From Rhizobium sp. RU36D (GTDB lineage Bacteria; Pseudomonadota; Alphaproteobacteria; Rhizobiales; Rhizobiaceae): 64,000 nucleotides of DNA. A program made the translations under genes and the position numbers. The notes below the pieces were generated by a model. That model was not told where the DNA came from and did no database searches. It was given only the letters and a program-made list of their open reading frames with translations. The stretch is from the NCBI RefSeq assembly GCF_900176345.1, contig NZ_FWXU01000014.1, positions 1 to 64,000 of the forward strand, in the 5' to 3' direction. This document shows positions 42,773 to 51,930 of the stretch, one piece after another. The stretch's first letter is position 1. Each line of letters starts with the position of its first letter.

Positions 42773-43552
42773 TCAGTTGCTGGTCACAAGATCAGCGAGA
42801 TAGGTGTTTTCAGCCCGCGAGCGGGCAAAATTGTCCGGCACGATCTCTGCAATGATCAGCGCCTCGCCCTCGTCCGGACCCTGGCCGAGCAGGCTGCCAT
42901 CCGGGGCGGCGATACGAGACTGGCCGGCATAGCTGAACTTGGCGTCGGCGCCGCAGTGGTTGACATAGGCGACGAAAACCTGGTTTTCGAAGGCGCGCAC
43001 CTGGATCATGTGATTGGCGATGAAATTGCCCGACGACCCCTTCGGCAGGGCGGTCGGCACCACCACGAGGTCGGCGCCGGCGAGCGCCAGCCGCCGGACA
43101 TTTTCCGGAAACTCGACATCGTAGCAGATCAGCATGCCGAACTTCAGGCCGCCATGCTCCACCAGTACGGTGGACGGCTGTTCCGGCGTAAACCAGCTGC
43201 GCTCGTAGTCGCCATAAAGATTGGACTTTCGATAGAGCGCTATCTTCCCCTCGCCATCGGTAAAAAGCGCGCTGTTGAAAATCTGTTCGCCCGCCCGCTC
43301 GGCGAAACCGGCAACCACGGCGATGCGGTTTTCCCGGGCGATGCGGAACAGGCGTTCACTGACATCACCCATGAAGGTACCGGCCAGATCGGGAAACGCT
43401 TCGGCAGCACCGTAGCCTGTGACAGCCAGTTCAGGCGCGACCAGAAGACTGGCTCCATTCGCCGCCGCCTCTTTCGCGGCCCGGGCGATACGCTCCAGAT
43501 TGGCGTCAACATCACCCGCGACGGCCTGCATCTGCAAGGCGGCTATCTTCAT
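42773..43552 (-). CDS. Carbon-nitrogen hydrolase (nitrilase superfamily)
   Basis: 259 residues with the catalytic triad E41 (LLVAPELAVTGYG), K109 (IALYRKSNLYGDYE) and C143 (FGMLICYDVEFPENVRRLA). This is the amidase branch of the superfamily rather than a true nitrilase. It is the last gene of a polyamine-type ABC operon headed by an agmatinase-like gene, so hydrolysis of an amide such as an N-carbamoyl or N-acyl amine is a reasonable guess. The start at 43552 is the first Met of the conserved domain. Confidence 0.88.
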   Translation of the reverse strand: MKIAALQMQAVAGDVDANLERIARAAKEAAANGASLLVAPELAVTGYGAAEAFPDLAGTFMGDVSERLFRIARENRIAVVAGFAERAGEQIFNSALFTDGEGKIALYRKSNLYGDYERSWFTPEQPSTVLVEHGGLKFGMLICYDVEFPENVRRLALAGADLVVVPTALPKGSSGNFIANHMIQVRAFENQVFVAYVNHCGADAKFSYAGQSRIAAPDGSLLGQGPDEGEALIIAEIVPDNFARSRAENTYLADLVTSN

Positions 43553-43562
43553 GCTCTCGATC

Positions 43563-44363
43563 CTATCTGTCGTCTTCCGCCATCGCGCCCAGCAGTTTCG
43601 GCAGATCGCCGAACCGGGCGACAAGGCCGAAGATGATCGCCGCGACTGCCACGAACAGGATCGTAACAGAGGCCATGGTCGGCGTGTAGCCATAGCGCAG
43701 CGCGTTGAAGATCTTGATCGGCAGCGTTTCCATCACGAAGCCCACGGTCATATAGGCGACGATATACTCGTTCAGCGACAGCACGAAGGCGAAGGCATAA
43801 CCCGATACCAGATAGGGCAGGATCAGCGGCAGGACCACGGTGCGAAAGATCGTGCGATCGTCAGCGCCCATGGTGGCCGCCGCTTCCACCAGCGAGCGGT
43901 CGATGGCGGAAAAGCCGAGCGAGAGCGTCACCAGCGGCAGCGTCACGAAGAAGATCGCATGCGATATGACGGCCGTCCAGGGCTGGCCATAGAAGCCGGT
44001 CGTTGCCCAGAAGGTCAGGAGCCCAAGCGCGGTGATAACAGGCGGCAGGGTGAAGGGCGCGACGCCCAGAACCTGGAAGATATTGGCCCAGGGCGCATGA
44101 CGGCGCCACAGGAACCAGGCCAGCGGCAGCGCGATGGCCAGCGCCACGGCGGCGGACAAGGCCGCCAACGTCAGCGAGGCTATGAGGGCGTTGCGCCATT
44201 CCGGATTCCTGAAGATCTCCCCATACCAGGCGAGCGAAAACCCTTGAGGCGGGAAGGCAAGGTTCTGTTTTTCATTGACCGAGACGCCGGCGACGACGAT
44301 CAGCGGCAAAGCCAGGAACAGGCCGAACATCGCGAAATAGATGCGCTGGGCAAGCGTGTTCAT
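43563..44363 (-). CDS. ABC transporter permease (PotC/PotI-like)
   Basis: 266 residues, six helices, EAA-loop IDRSLVEAAATMGADDRTIF followed by RTVVLPLILPYLVSGYAFAF. The start at 44363 overlaps the preceding permease stop (ATGA). It is the second permease of the agmatinase-linked importer. Confidence 0.9.
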   Translation of the reverse strand: MNTLAQRIYFAMFGLFLALPLIVVAGVSVNEKQNLAFPPQGFSLAWYGEIFRNPEWRNALIASLTLAALSAAVALAIALPLAWFLWRRHAPWANIFQVLGVAPFTLPPVITALGLLTFWATTGFYGQPWTAVISHAIFFVTLPLVTLSLGFSAIDRSLVEAAATMGADDRTIFRTVVLPLILPYLVSGYAFAFVLSLNEYIVAYMTVGFVMETLPIKIFNALRYGYTPTMASVTILFVAVAAIIFGLVARFGDLPKLLGAMAEDDR

Positions 44364-45214
44364 GCTGCCTCTCCCTTGCGTCCGGCATAGAGGGTGAGCG
44401 CCACGAGACCCAGCGTCACCAGCACCAGGAACACGGCCATGGCGGCAGCGAAGGGCATGTTGGACTGGTAGATCGCCTGGTCGGTGATCATGACCGAGAG
44501 CGTCCAATGTTGCGGCCGGCCTAGGATCTGCGGCAGGAGATAGCTGCCCAGCGCGAAGATGAAGACCATGATCAGCGTGGCGATGATAGTGTTGCGCAGC
44601 GCGGGGACGACCACGGTGAAGAAGGCCTTGACCGGCGATGCACCAAGCGTGCGTGCGGCTTCCGTCAGCGTTGGGTCGAGCCGGACGAGAGCGGGATAGA
44701 GCACCAGCACAGTATAGGGCAGCGCCTGGTAGACCATCGCGGTCAGCACCGCGCCGAAGCTGGGGTTAAGGGCCACGGGCTTGTCCATCAGGCCGATGGC
44801 CACGAACAGATTGGTGATGCCCGCCGTCCTGGAAAACAGGGTGGACCAGGCAAAGCCGATAATGACTTCCGACAGCGACAGGACCGACAGCAGCGCCACC
44901 AGCCACAGCACCTGTGCCCGCCGCGACCCGCGCGACAGCAGATAGGTGAAGGGCAGCGCCAGCACCACGCAGCAGATCGCCACCGCCACCGCCAGCCACA
45001 GCGAAAAGCCCAGCACCTTGCCGAAGAACAGGCTGAGGAAGCGGGCGTAATTATCGGTGACGAAAGCGGGCGAATAGAAGCCGGCCGGATCGCGCTGGAA
45101 GAAGGAGACGGCGATCATGGTGGCGAAGGGAATGACGAAAAACACGATCAGCATGCCCGCCGGAAAGACCAGCGGTCCGTAATCGCCAAGCTTTTGCGGC
45201 GCTTCGCGTCTCAT
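44360..45214 (-). CDS. ABC transporter permease (PotB/PotH-like)
   Basis: 284 residues, six helices, EAA-loop LDPTLTEAARTLGASPVKAF followed by FTVVVPALRNTIIATLIMVF. The first helix is LVFPAGMLIVFFVIPFATM. The start overlaps the ATPase stop in ATGA, so ATPase, permease 1 and permease 2 form a coupled block. Confidence 0.9.
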   Translation of the reverse strand: MRREAPQKLGDYGPLVFPAGMLIVFFVIPFATMIAVSFFQRDPAGFYSPAFVTDNYARFLSLFFGKVLGFSLWLAVAVAICCVVLALPFTYLLSRGSRRAQVLWLVALLSVLSLSEVIIGFAWSTLFSRTAGITNLFVAIGLMDKPVALNPSFGAVLTAMVYQALPYTVLVLYPALVRLDPTLTEAARTLGASPVKAFFTVVVPALRNTIIATLIMVFIFALGSYLLPQILGRPQHWTLSVMITDQAIYQSNMPFAAAMAVFLVLVTLGLVALTLYAGRKGEAA

Positions 45215-46245
45215 GACTTCAGCACCACGCAGGACGCAGGCGATAGCCTCAAGCCCACGGCCTGGCCGACGGCGACATCCGGCTTGGCATGGGGCATCGA
45301 GACCGCGACGATCTGCTTGCCGCCCGCCTCGACGAAGGTCTCGATGGTGCCGCCGAGATCACGCACAAAGGTGACGGTTGCCGGGATGGTGGCGCCGCCG
45401 GGGGCAGTGAGTTGCACATCTTCCGGGCGGACGGACAGGATGCCCTTCTGCAATCCAGGCGCGGTCAACCCCTCGACCGGGGCGCCGAGCACCCGCACGC
45501 GACCGCTGCTGTCGGCTTCGAAATCCAGGAGGTTGGTGGAGCCAATGAAATCGGCCACGAAGGTATCGGCCGGGCGGCGATAGATCTGAACCGGCGGTGC
45601 GGCCTGGCGGATCTTCCCGCCGCTCATGACCACAACGGTATCGGCCATGGTCATCGCCTCGCGCTGGTCATGGGTGACGACGATGGTGGTGATACCGAGC
45701 CGCTGCTGCAATTGCCTGAGTTCCACCTGCATGGCTTCGCGCAGCTTGGCATCGAGCGCCGACAGCGGCTCATCCAGCAGAAAGAGTTTTGGCGAGATAG
45801 CGAGCGCCCGGGCGATCGCGACGCGTTGGCGCTGACCGCCCGAGAGCTTGGTGACCGGGCGGTCGGCATAGCCCGAGAGGTGGATCATGCCGAGCAGTTC
45901 CTCAACCCGTTTCTTCTGTTCCTCCTTCGCGGCACCGCGAATGCGCAGCGAATAGGCGATGTTCTCCCCCACTGTCAGATGCGGAAAAAGCGCGAGCGAC
46001 TGGAACACCATGCCGAGATTGCGCTTGTGAGTCGGCACATGGGTGATGTCTTCTCCGTCAAGCCTGACGGCACCTGACGTCGGCAGATCGAGCCCCGCCA
46101 CCATGCGCATCAGCGTGGTCTTGCCGCAGCCCGAAGGCCCGAGCAGGCAGACGAAGGTGCCGTGCGGGACGGTCAGGTTCACGCCTTTCACGGCGGTGAA
46201 ATTGCCGAATTCCTTCGTGACGTTTTCGAGGGTCAGTCCTGACAT
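45211..46245 (-). CDS. ABC transporter ATPase (PotA-like)
   Basis: 344 residues. Walker A LLGPSGCGKTTLMRMVAG, Q-loop MVFQSLALFPHLTVGENIAY, signature [17 protein letters not shown], Walker [21 protein letters not shown]-loop VVTHDQREAMTMADTVVVM; a TOBE domain occupies the last 100 residues. It is separated from its binding-protein gene by an inserted Phd/VapC toxin-antitoxin module. Confidence 0.92.
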   Translation of the reverse strand: MSGLTLENVTKEFGNFTAVKGVNLTVPHGTFVCLLGPSGCGKTTLMRMVAGLDLPTSGAVRLDGEDITHVPTHKRNLGMVFQSLALFPHLTVGENIAYSLRIRGAAKEEQKKRVEELLGMIHLSGYADRPVTKLSGGQRQRVAIARALAISPKLFLLDEPLSALDAKLREAMQVELRQLQQRLGITTIVVTHDQREAMTMADTVVVMSGGKIRQAAPPVQIYRRPADTFVADFIGSTNLLDFEADSSGRVRVLGAPVEGLTAPGLQKGILSVRPEDVQLTAPGGATIPATVTFVRDLGGTIETFVEAGGKQIVAVSMPHAKPDVAVGQAVGLRLSPASCVVLKS

Positions 46246-46287
46246 GGGCTCTTGGGTTCCAGTATCGTAAGGATATGTTTACTATGG

Positions 46288-46722
46288 TCAAAACGGCGCC
46301 AGGCACGCAACCTCAAGGGCTTCGAAATCCTTGATATTTGCCGTGACGACCGTGAGATTGTGGGTTTGGGCGGTTGCAGCGATCAGGAGGTCGGCCAAGT
46401 CAGCATTGTGGCCGCGCGCGATCATGGTTCCCTCCAGTCGTCCCGCAGCAAAGGCAACGTCCACGTCTACGACGATGATGCTGTTTTCGTATTGCAGAAC
46501 AAGACCCTGCAGCCAGGATTGCAGAGCTCGTGCTCTTGCGGGACTGCCACCCTTCACAAGCTCCAGCTTTGTAATCCCCTTCTGAATTTCCAGAATGGTG
46601 ATCGACGAGAGGAACAGGGCATTTTCCCGAAAACGCTGCCTAAGCCACTCCTCGAAGGATGCCGATGCTCTCCCGTTGTAAAGCAACGAAACGGCATTGG
46701 TGTCCAGAAGGTAGCCTTTCAA
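46288..46722 (-). CDS. vapC: VapC-type PIN-domain toxin
   Basis: 144-residue PIN-domain ribonuclease. The acidic metal-site residues are seen in YLLDTNAVS (D7), SSITILEIQKG, HNADLADLLIAATAQTH and LTVVTANIKDFEAL. The start codon is TTG at 46722, overlapping the antitoxin stop (TTGA), which indicates coupled translation. VapC toxins cleave tRNA or rRNA. The pair sits within an ABC importer operon. Confidence 0.9.
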   Translation of the reverse strand: MKGYLLDTNAVSLLYNGRASASFEEWLRQRFRENALFLSSITILEIQKGITKLELVKGGSPARARALQSWLQGLVLQYENSIIVVDVDVAFAAGRLEGTMIARGHNADLADLLIAATAQTHNLTVVTANIKDFEALEVACLAPF

Positions 46723-46967
46723 AGATCCACATCCCGGCTCGGTGACCTGTTGCGCTCAAACACCATGCCGGGCTCGGGAAATGCCTTCAAATGATCGATC
46801 AAGTTGAGCTTGGGCTTCTGAGCCACCACGTCAACAGCTGCGCTCTCAACCGGCACCAGCGTCGCCACGGGCTTGCCATCGCGCGTGATGGTGACGCTGC
46901 CACCTTTGATCACCTCATCCACGAGTTCGGATAGATCGGATTTCACATCCCGCACGCTCATCGTCAT
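46719..46967 (-). CDS. Phd/YefM-type antitoxin
   Basis: 82 residues. The Phd/YefM DNA-binding domain is MSVRDVKSDLSELVDEVIKG, then GSVTITRDGKPVATLVPVES; the C-terminal part, which includes NLIDHLKAFPEPGMVFERNR, would bind VapC. Met1 at 46967 or Met3 at 46961 are both possible; the earlier frame is not supported. It is upstream of the toxin and overlaps it by four bases. Confidence 0.88.
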   Translation of the reverse strand: MTMSVRDVKSDLSELVDEVIKGGSVTITRDGKPVATLVPVESAAVDVVAQKPKLNLIDHLKAFPEPGMVFERNRSPSRDVDL

Positions 46968-47076
46968 GACTTCGTCTCCAGATGGCCATGAGGCGACATT
47001 ACCACGCGGGCCGGACGGCTGCAAAAGGAGCAGCCACCTCCTCCCCGCTCAAGGGAGGAGGCGCAATGCAGTCCCG

Positions 47077-48165
47077 TCAGCCAGCGATCATTTCCGTCCA
47101 CTTCTGGTTCAGCCAGTCCGACTTGGTCTGGTAGAGGTCGTAGCGGGGGATGATCGGCGCGATGTCGGAGGAAACGGCGGCGAATTCGTCCGCCGTCAGG
47201 TCCAGCAGCTCGCGCTTGACCGTGGGCGAGGTGCCTACCTTGCGCGAGAGGGTCGCCTGGATCGCCGGCTGGCACATGTAGTCGATGAAGATATGCGCTT
47301 CCTCGCTCTTCTTCGAGGCGCGCGACAGGGCCCAGCAACCGGAATCCTGAATGCCGCCTTCCTTGGGGAAGGTGGAACGAACCGGCTGGCCATCGGCAGC
47401 GGCAAGGCCCGTGACGTCATGGTAGTACTGGCCCATTGGGATTTCGCCCGATTTCAGCGCCTGTTCGAACTGGGCTTCGTCGCGATACCAGAGGCGGACA
47501 TTCGGCTTCACTTCCGCGAGCTTTTCGAAGGCCTTCAGCAGGCCCTCTTCCGTGTCCAGCGCATTGGTGCCGCCGAAATGGGTCTTGGCCGTCACTTCCA
47601 GGAGGAAGGAGTTGGAGACAAGCGCCAGAAGGCCGAGCTTGTCGGCATTTGCCGGATCCCACAGAGCTGCCCAGGAGGTGGGCGCCTCCTTGTAGGTGTC
47701 GGTATTGGTGACCAGCGTGATGTACCAGGCCACCGCGCCAATGCCGGCGACGCGACCGTCAGGATATTTGTTGACGAAATGGTCGATCAGGTTGCCGCCA
47801 TTCTTCAGCTTGGCCATGTCGATGGGCGACCAGAGTTCGGTGGCCTGGCCCTTCAGCATGGCGACCTGCGACATCATCGAGAGGTCGGCGGGTGCCTGGC
47901 CGGCCTTGGCGGCCTGCTCTAGCTGCACCAGCCAGGCTTCGCCCGTGGGTTCCGCGACAGATTCGACTGCGATGCCGGTTGCCTTGGTGAATTCCGGGAA
48001 GATGTTCTTGTCGAACGAATCCTTGAAGTAGCCGCCATAGACGCCGATCTTCAGCGACTTGTCCTGCGCCTTGAGGATTGCCGGCATGGCCAGCATGGAG
48101 GCGCCGGCAACGCCTGCGCCCAGCACCGCGCGGCGGCTGAGCCTCGTGTTGATGATATCGCTCAT
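47077..48165 (-). CDS. Polyamine-type ABC binding protein with Tat-like signal
   Basis: 362 residues. The N-terminus NTRLSRRAVLGAGVAGAS has the twin-arginine motif SRRAVLG, and cleavage is expected near AILKAQD. The mature protein has the PotD-like motifs LKIGVYGGYFKDSFDKNIFP and WYITLVTNTDTYKEAPTSW. Its ATPase and permeases lie beyond the Phd/VapC module and the agmatinase lies 67 bases upstream. The substrate is probably a guanidino or polyamine compound (inference). Confidence 0.88.
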   Translation of the reverse strand: MSDIINTRLSRRAVLGAGVAGASMLAMPAILKAQDKSLKIGVYGGYFKDSFDKNIFPEFTKATGIAVESVAEPTGEAWLVQLEQAAKAGQAPADLSMMSQVAMLKGQATELWSPIDMAKLKNGGNLIDHFVNKYPDGRVAGIGAVAWYITLVTNTDTYKEAPTSWAALWDPANADKLGLLALVSNSFLLEVTAKTHFGGTNALDTEEGLLKAFEKLAEVKPNVRLWYRDEAQFEQALKSGEIPMGQYYHDVTGLAAADGQPVRSTFPKEGGIQDSGCWALSRASKKSEEAHIFIDYMCQPAIQATLSRKVGTSPTVKRELLDLTADEFAAVSSDIAPIIPRYDLYQTKSDWLNQKWTEMIAG

Positions 48166-48232
48166 GTCTTTCTCCTGTTGATGCCGCCCGGTTTCGTGCC
48201 GGGTCGGCGCGTTCCCACTTGTTGTCAGTTTA

Positions 48233-49288
48233 TCAGGCGGTCTTGGTCACGGAAGGGCTGAAGACCATCAGGCTCAGTATTTCAAACAGCACCTGTGCGC
48301 CGGCATGGGCGGTGTTGGCCGTGGCATCATATTGCGGCGCCACTTCGACGACATCGCCGCCGACGAGGTTGATGCCCTTGAGGCCACGGATCAGTTCCAG
48401 CACCTCGCGGGTGGTGAGGCCGCCGACTTCGGGCGTGCCGGTGCCCGGCGCAAAGGATGGATCGAGGCTGTCGATGTCGAAGGACAGATAGGTCGGCCCA
48501 TCGCCGACGATAGCGCGCGCCTTCTCGATGATGGCGGGCATGCCGAGCCCGGTCACCTCTTCCGCATGGATCACCGTCATGCCGGATTCATAGGTGAATT
48601 CCCACAGATATTCCGCCGAGCCGCGAATGCCGATCTGCACGGTGCGGGTGGGATCGAGCACGCCGTCCAGCACCGCCTGGCGGAAGGGGCCGCCATGGTG
48701 GAACTTGGTGTCCTCGAAGGGCGCGCTGGTATCGCAATGGGCGTCGATATGGATCATGCCCACGGGAGCTTGTCTGCCGACGGCGCGGAGGATCGAATAG
48801 CTGATCGAGTGATCGCCGCCCACCGCAAGCGGCGTCACACCGGCATCGACGATCTGGTTGAAGCGCTTCTCGATATCCTCATGCGCCTGTTCCAGCCGGT
48901 AGCGGCTGCGTAGCGGCACGTCGCCGATATCGGCCACCTTCAGCTCATGCACCGGCGCGCAGCCCAGCACATGGTTATACGGCCCGATGCGATCGATGGC
49001 GCGCAAGGCGCGCGGTCCGAAGCGTGAGCCCGGCCGGTTTGTAACCCCCAGGTCCATCGGCACGCCCGTGATCGCCACTTGCAGATCGCCGAAATCGGGG
49101 TTTTGCGCATCCACTTGGCGATAGGGCGCGGAGAGGAAGGTCGGAACGCCGGCAAAGGGTGCCTGTCGGGTGCCGTTGGAAAAGATCTTGTCGCCGACCT
49201 TCTGGAAGGCAGGGTCGAAAATCTCGCCATTGCGGCTTTCGCCATATTTCGCCCGGAGGGCTGCCAGCTTGTCTGCATCAAAGGCCAT
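48233..49288 (-). CDS. speB: Agmatinase-type ureohydrolase
   Basis: 351-residue member of the arginase/agmatinase family with the three manganese motifs GGDHSISYSILRAVG, GMIHIDAHCDTSAPFEDTKF and LSFDIDSLDPSFAPGTGTPE. It removes urea from agmatine, guanidinobutyrate or a similar guanidino compound; sequence alone does not fix the substrate, so the symbol is provisional. It is the first gene of the importer operon. A LysR gene is divergent 169 bases away. Confidence 0.88.
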   Translation of the reverse strand: MAFDADKLAALRAKYGESRNGEIFDPAFQKVGDKIFSNGTRQAPFAGVPTFLSAPYRQVDAQNPDFGDLQVAITGVPMDLGVTNRPGSRFGPRALRAIDRIGPYNHVLGCAPVHELKVADIGDVPLRSRYRLEQAHEDIEKRFNQIVDAGVTPLAVGGDHSISYSILRAVGRQAPVGMIHIDAHCDTSAPFEDTKFHHGGPFRQAVLDGVLDPTRTVQIGIRGSAEYLWEFTYESGMTVIHAEEVTGLGMPAIIEKARAIVGDGPTYLSFDIDSLDPSFAPGTGTPEVGGLTTREVLELIRGLKGINLVGGDVVEVAPQYDATANTAHAGAQVLFEILSLMVFSPSVTKTA

Positions 49289-49457
49289 GTGCTTCGTCTT
49301 TCCTGTCGCGAGGGCAAGGCGGAAGCGTGCAAGCGCACAAAATTTGGCTCCCCCGGACTTTTGCCCTTGTTTTCACCATATCACCCCAACAAGACTGGAA
49401 AATCAATTGACATTGTTATAGCGATTTACGTGAGAAAAACTCACGAGCCATTTTGCC

Positions 49458-50477
49458 ATGCACAGCCGTCTTCCGCCTCTCAATCCGCTGCGCGCCTTCG
49501 AAGCAGCGGCCAGGCGTGGATCGGTGTCGGCCGCGGCGCGGGAGTTGAATGTCACCCATGGCGCGGTGAGCCACCAGATCCGCGCGCTGGAAGAATCGCT
49601 GGGCGTTGCTCTGTTCGAGCGCGGGGCAAAGCGCCTGAAGCTGACGCCGCAGGCCGCCCTGTTGCTGCCGGCGGTGAGCCAGGCCTTCGGCGAGATTGCG
49701 GCAGCGACAGCGATGATGAAGCGTCCCGCCACCAGCGGCGACCTGACGATCACCTGCGTTCCTGCCCTTCTGTCCTTCTGGATCATTCCGCGTCTGCATC
49801 GCTTCACCGAGCAGTATCCCGATGTCCGGCTGACGCTGATCGCGGCGAATGATCCGGCCAGGCTGCATTCCCCCGAAGTCGATATCTGCATCCTCTATGG
49901 CGACGGCAACTGGGCGGATTGCTGGGCGCGGCTGTGGAGCCATCTCCGGCTGTTTCCGATCGCCAGTCCGACGCTGATCAACTCCAAGCCGCTGCGCTCG
50001 ATCCGCGATCTCTCCGATCACACGCTGATCCACGGGGATGACGGCCGCGAGTGGAACACCTGGCTGACGGCTGCCGACGCTGTCGATGTCACACGCACCC
50101 AGCAGCATTTCATGAGCGATGCCCGGCTTTCGACGGAAGCGGCACTGCATGGCCAGGGCATTGCGCTGGGTGATCCGATCACCGCCGGCAACCTCATCGC
50201 GCGGGGCGAGTTGATTGTGCCGTTTGACCTCAGCGTGCCGGCCAATGATGCCTTCTATGTCGCCTGCCGCCCGGCGCTGAGGGCAGCGCCCATCGTCAAG
50301 GTCTTCATCGACTGGCTGTTCGCCTCGCTGGAAGCCGACAGCCTGCCGGAGCCGCAGACGTCTGCGCGCACGCTTTTGCGCGGGCGCTCCGGCCGCAGTT
50401 CCGAAAGTTTCCAGCCTGTCTCGGCGCCTGCCCCGCGGCGAACCGCACCCGCCAGCAAACGCAAAAGCCGCGCCTAG
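49458..50477 (+). CDS. LysR-family regulator (GcvA-like)
   Basis: 339 residues, long for LysR because of a C-terminal extension of about 40 residues rich in Arg, Ser, Pro and Ala. Helix-turn-helix: LNPLRAFEAAARRGSVSAAA, RELNVTHGAVSHQIRALEES, LGVALFERGAKRLKLTPQAA. GcvA-type effector domain (SDARLSTEAALHGQGIALGD). It is divergent from the agmatinase operon and 42 bases upstream of the aminotransferase gene, so it probably controls both. Confidence 0.88.
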   Translation: MHSRLPPLNPLRAFEAAARRGSVSAAARELNVTHGAVSHQIRALEESLGVALFERGAKRLKLTPQAALLLPAVSQAFGEIAAATAMMKRPATSGDLTITCVPALLSFWIIPRLHRFTEQYPDVRLTLIAANDPARLHSPEVDICILYGDGNWADCWARLWSHLRLFPIASPTLINSKPLRSIRDLSDHTLIHGDDGREWNTWLTAADAVDVTRTQQHFMSDARLSTEAALHGQGIALGDPITAGNLIARGELIVPFDLSVPANDAFYVACRPALRAAPIVKVFIDWLFASLEADSLPEPQTSARTLLRGRSGRSSESFQPVSAPAPRRTAPASKRKSRA

Positions 50478-50519
50478 GGGCTGCGGCCAACACCCTTCAG
50501 TCCACTCGAAAGCCACGTC

Positions 50520-51680
50520 ATGCCTATTCTTAATCCGAATGTTACCCGCCTGTCGGCCCCGCCCATTCCCTCCGTCTTTGCCTGGGGCCGCGCCTATGAC
50601 GGCAGCCGCGGGCCGATGATCGACCTGTCCCAGGCCGTGCCCGGCTATCCGGCTCATCCCGACATGCTCAGGCTGCTCGGCCAGTTTGCCGCTTCGCCGG
50701 CCTATACCGGCTACGGGCCGATCGAAGGCGAGACGGTGTTGCGGACGGCCTATGCCGCCCATGTCAGCGAGATCTATGGCGGCGAGATCAAGGCCGGCAA
50801 TATCCACATCACCTCGGGCTGCAACCAGGCCTTTGCCGCGACCGCCATGGCCGTTGCCGGTCCAGGCGAGACGGTGCTGATGAGCAATCCCTATTATTTC
50901 AACCATGAGACGACCTTCCAGATGATGGGCGTCCGGCCACGGCTGGTGAACTGCCCGGCGGAGAGCGGCTTCCTGCCTGACCTGGCCGATATCGCCGCAG
51001 CCATCACGCATGATGTCAGGGCGCTGGCGCTGGTTTCGCCCAACAATCCCACCGGAGCGATCTATCCGGAGCCCCTGCTGGAGGCGATCTATGATCTTTG
51101 CCGGGAGCGCGGCATCTGGCTGATCCTGGATGAGACCTATCGCGATTTCCTGCCGGATGGCATGACCCGGCCCCATGGACTGTTCGCCAGGCCCGGCTGG
51201 CAGGACACGCTGGTCGGCCTCTACAGCTTTTCCAAAAGCTTCTGCATTCCCGGCCATCGGCTGGGTGCGATCACGGCGGGAGAGGCTGTCATCACGGAAG
51301 TCGCCAAGGTCATGGACAACCTGCAGATCTGCGCGCCGCGCTCCGCCCAGGCCGCCGTGGCAGAAGCCCTGCCGATGCTCGCCGACTGGCGCGAAGACAA
51401 CCGACGGGAAATCGGCCGCCGATCGGACGTGCTGAAGGCGACGCTCGGCCAGGGTCCGTGGCAGATTGGCGCCGTCGGCGCCTATTTCGCCTTCGTGCGC
51501 CATCCCTTCGACAGCAAATCGTCTGCAGAGGTGGCAGAGCGGCTGGCCAAGGAAAGCGGCATCCTGACCCTGCCCGGCGCCTATTTCGGCAAGGGGCTGG
51601 ACGGCTATCTGCGCTTTGCCTTCGCCAATTGCGACAGCGAGACCATCGCTTTGCTGGGAGAACGACTGCCGGTGGCTTGA
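50520..51680 (+). CDS. PLP-dependent class I/II aminotransferase
   Basis: 386 residues. The fold-type I motifs are SPNNPTGAIYPEPLLEAIYD, IWLILDETYRDFLPDGM and the PLP lysine K239 in YSFSKSFCIPGHRLGAI; ITSGCNQAFAATAMAVAGPG is the cofactor-loop region. It resembles the aspartate/alanine aminotransferase group. It follows a GcvA-like regulator and faces the agmatinase operon, so a role in using amine- or amino-acid-derived nitrogen is plausible. The substrate is unknown. Confidence 0.88.
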   Translation: MPILNPNVTRLSAPPIPSVFAWGRAYDGSRGPMIDLSQAVPGYPAHPDMLRLLGQFAASPAYTGYGPIEGETVLRTAYAAHVSEIYGGEIKAGNIHITSGCNQAFAATAMAVAGPGETVLMSNPYYFNHETTFQMMGVRPRLVNCPAESGFLPDLADIAAAITHDVRALALVSPNNPTGAIYPEPLLEAIYDLCRERGIWLILDETYRDFLPDGMTRPHGLFARPGWQDTLVGLYSFSKSFCIPGHRLGAITAGEAVITEVAKVMDNLQICAPRSAQAAVAEALPMLADWREDNRREIGRRSDVLKATLGQGPWQIGAVGAYFAFVRHPFDSKSSAEVAERLAKESGILTLPGAYFGKGLDGYLRFAFANCDSETIALLGERLPVA

Positions 51681-51713
51681 GATGGGGGTTTCCGTGTAGT
51701 TGTTGGCTCCGCC

Positions 51714-51893
51714 ACCCCCTCATCCGGCGCTACGCGCCACCTTCTCCCCGCTGGGGAGAAGACAATCCGTCGGCGCTGTCTTCTATAACCTCACCGCTGC
51801 CGTCCTGCCGACTTCGACTGTCGGGCGAAAAGGCTGGCGGTTCGTCTTCTCCCCGGCGGGGAGAAGGTGGCGCGTAGCGCCGGATGAGGGGGT
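51714..51893. repeat. Repeat element 2 as a 180-base inverted repeat
   Basis: The left arm (51714-51763) reads CCCCTCATCCGGCGCTACGC, then GCCACCTTCTCC and GCTGGGGAGAAGAC; the right arm (51844-51893) is its inverse with few changes. The 80-base centre shows no gene. The whole folds into a long hairpin and looks like a miniature inverted-repeat element. It lies in the 250-base gap between the aminotransferase and the convergent LacI gene. Confidence 0.85.
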
Positions 51894-51930
51894 GCGAAGC
51901 CGACGAGTCCGACCACGTCCGAGCCTCGCT

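Noticed and set aside
47038..47063. CCTCCTCCCCGCTCAAGGGAGGAGG palindrome after the binding-protein gene
   Set aside because: It may be a degenerate arm of repeat element 2 or a weak terminator; too short and unspecific to call.
48187..48203. Small CCCGG/CCGGG hairpin between the agmatinase and binding-protein genes
   Set aside because: Five base pairs without a T-run are not enough to claim a regulatory site.
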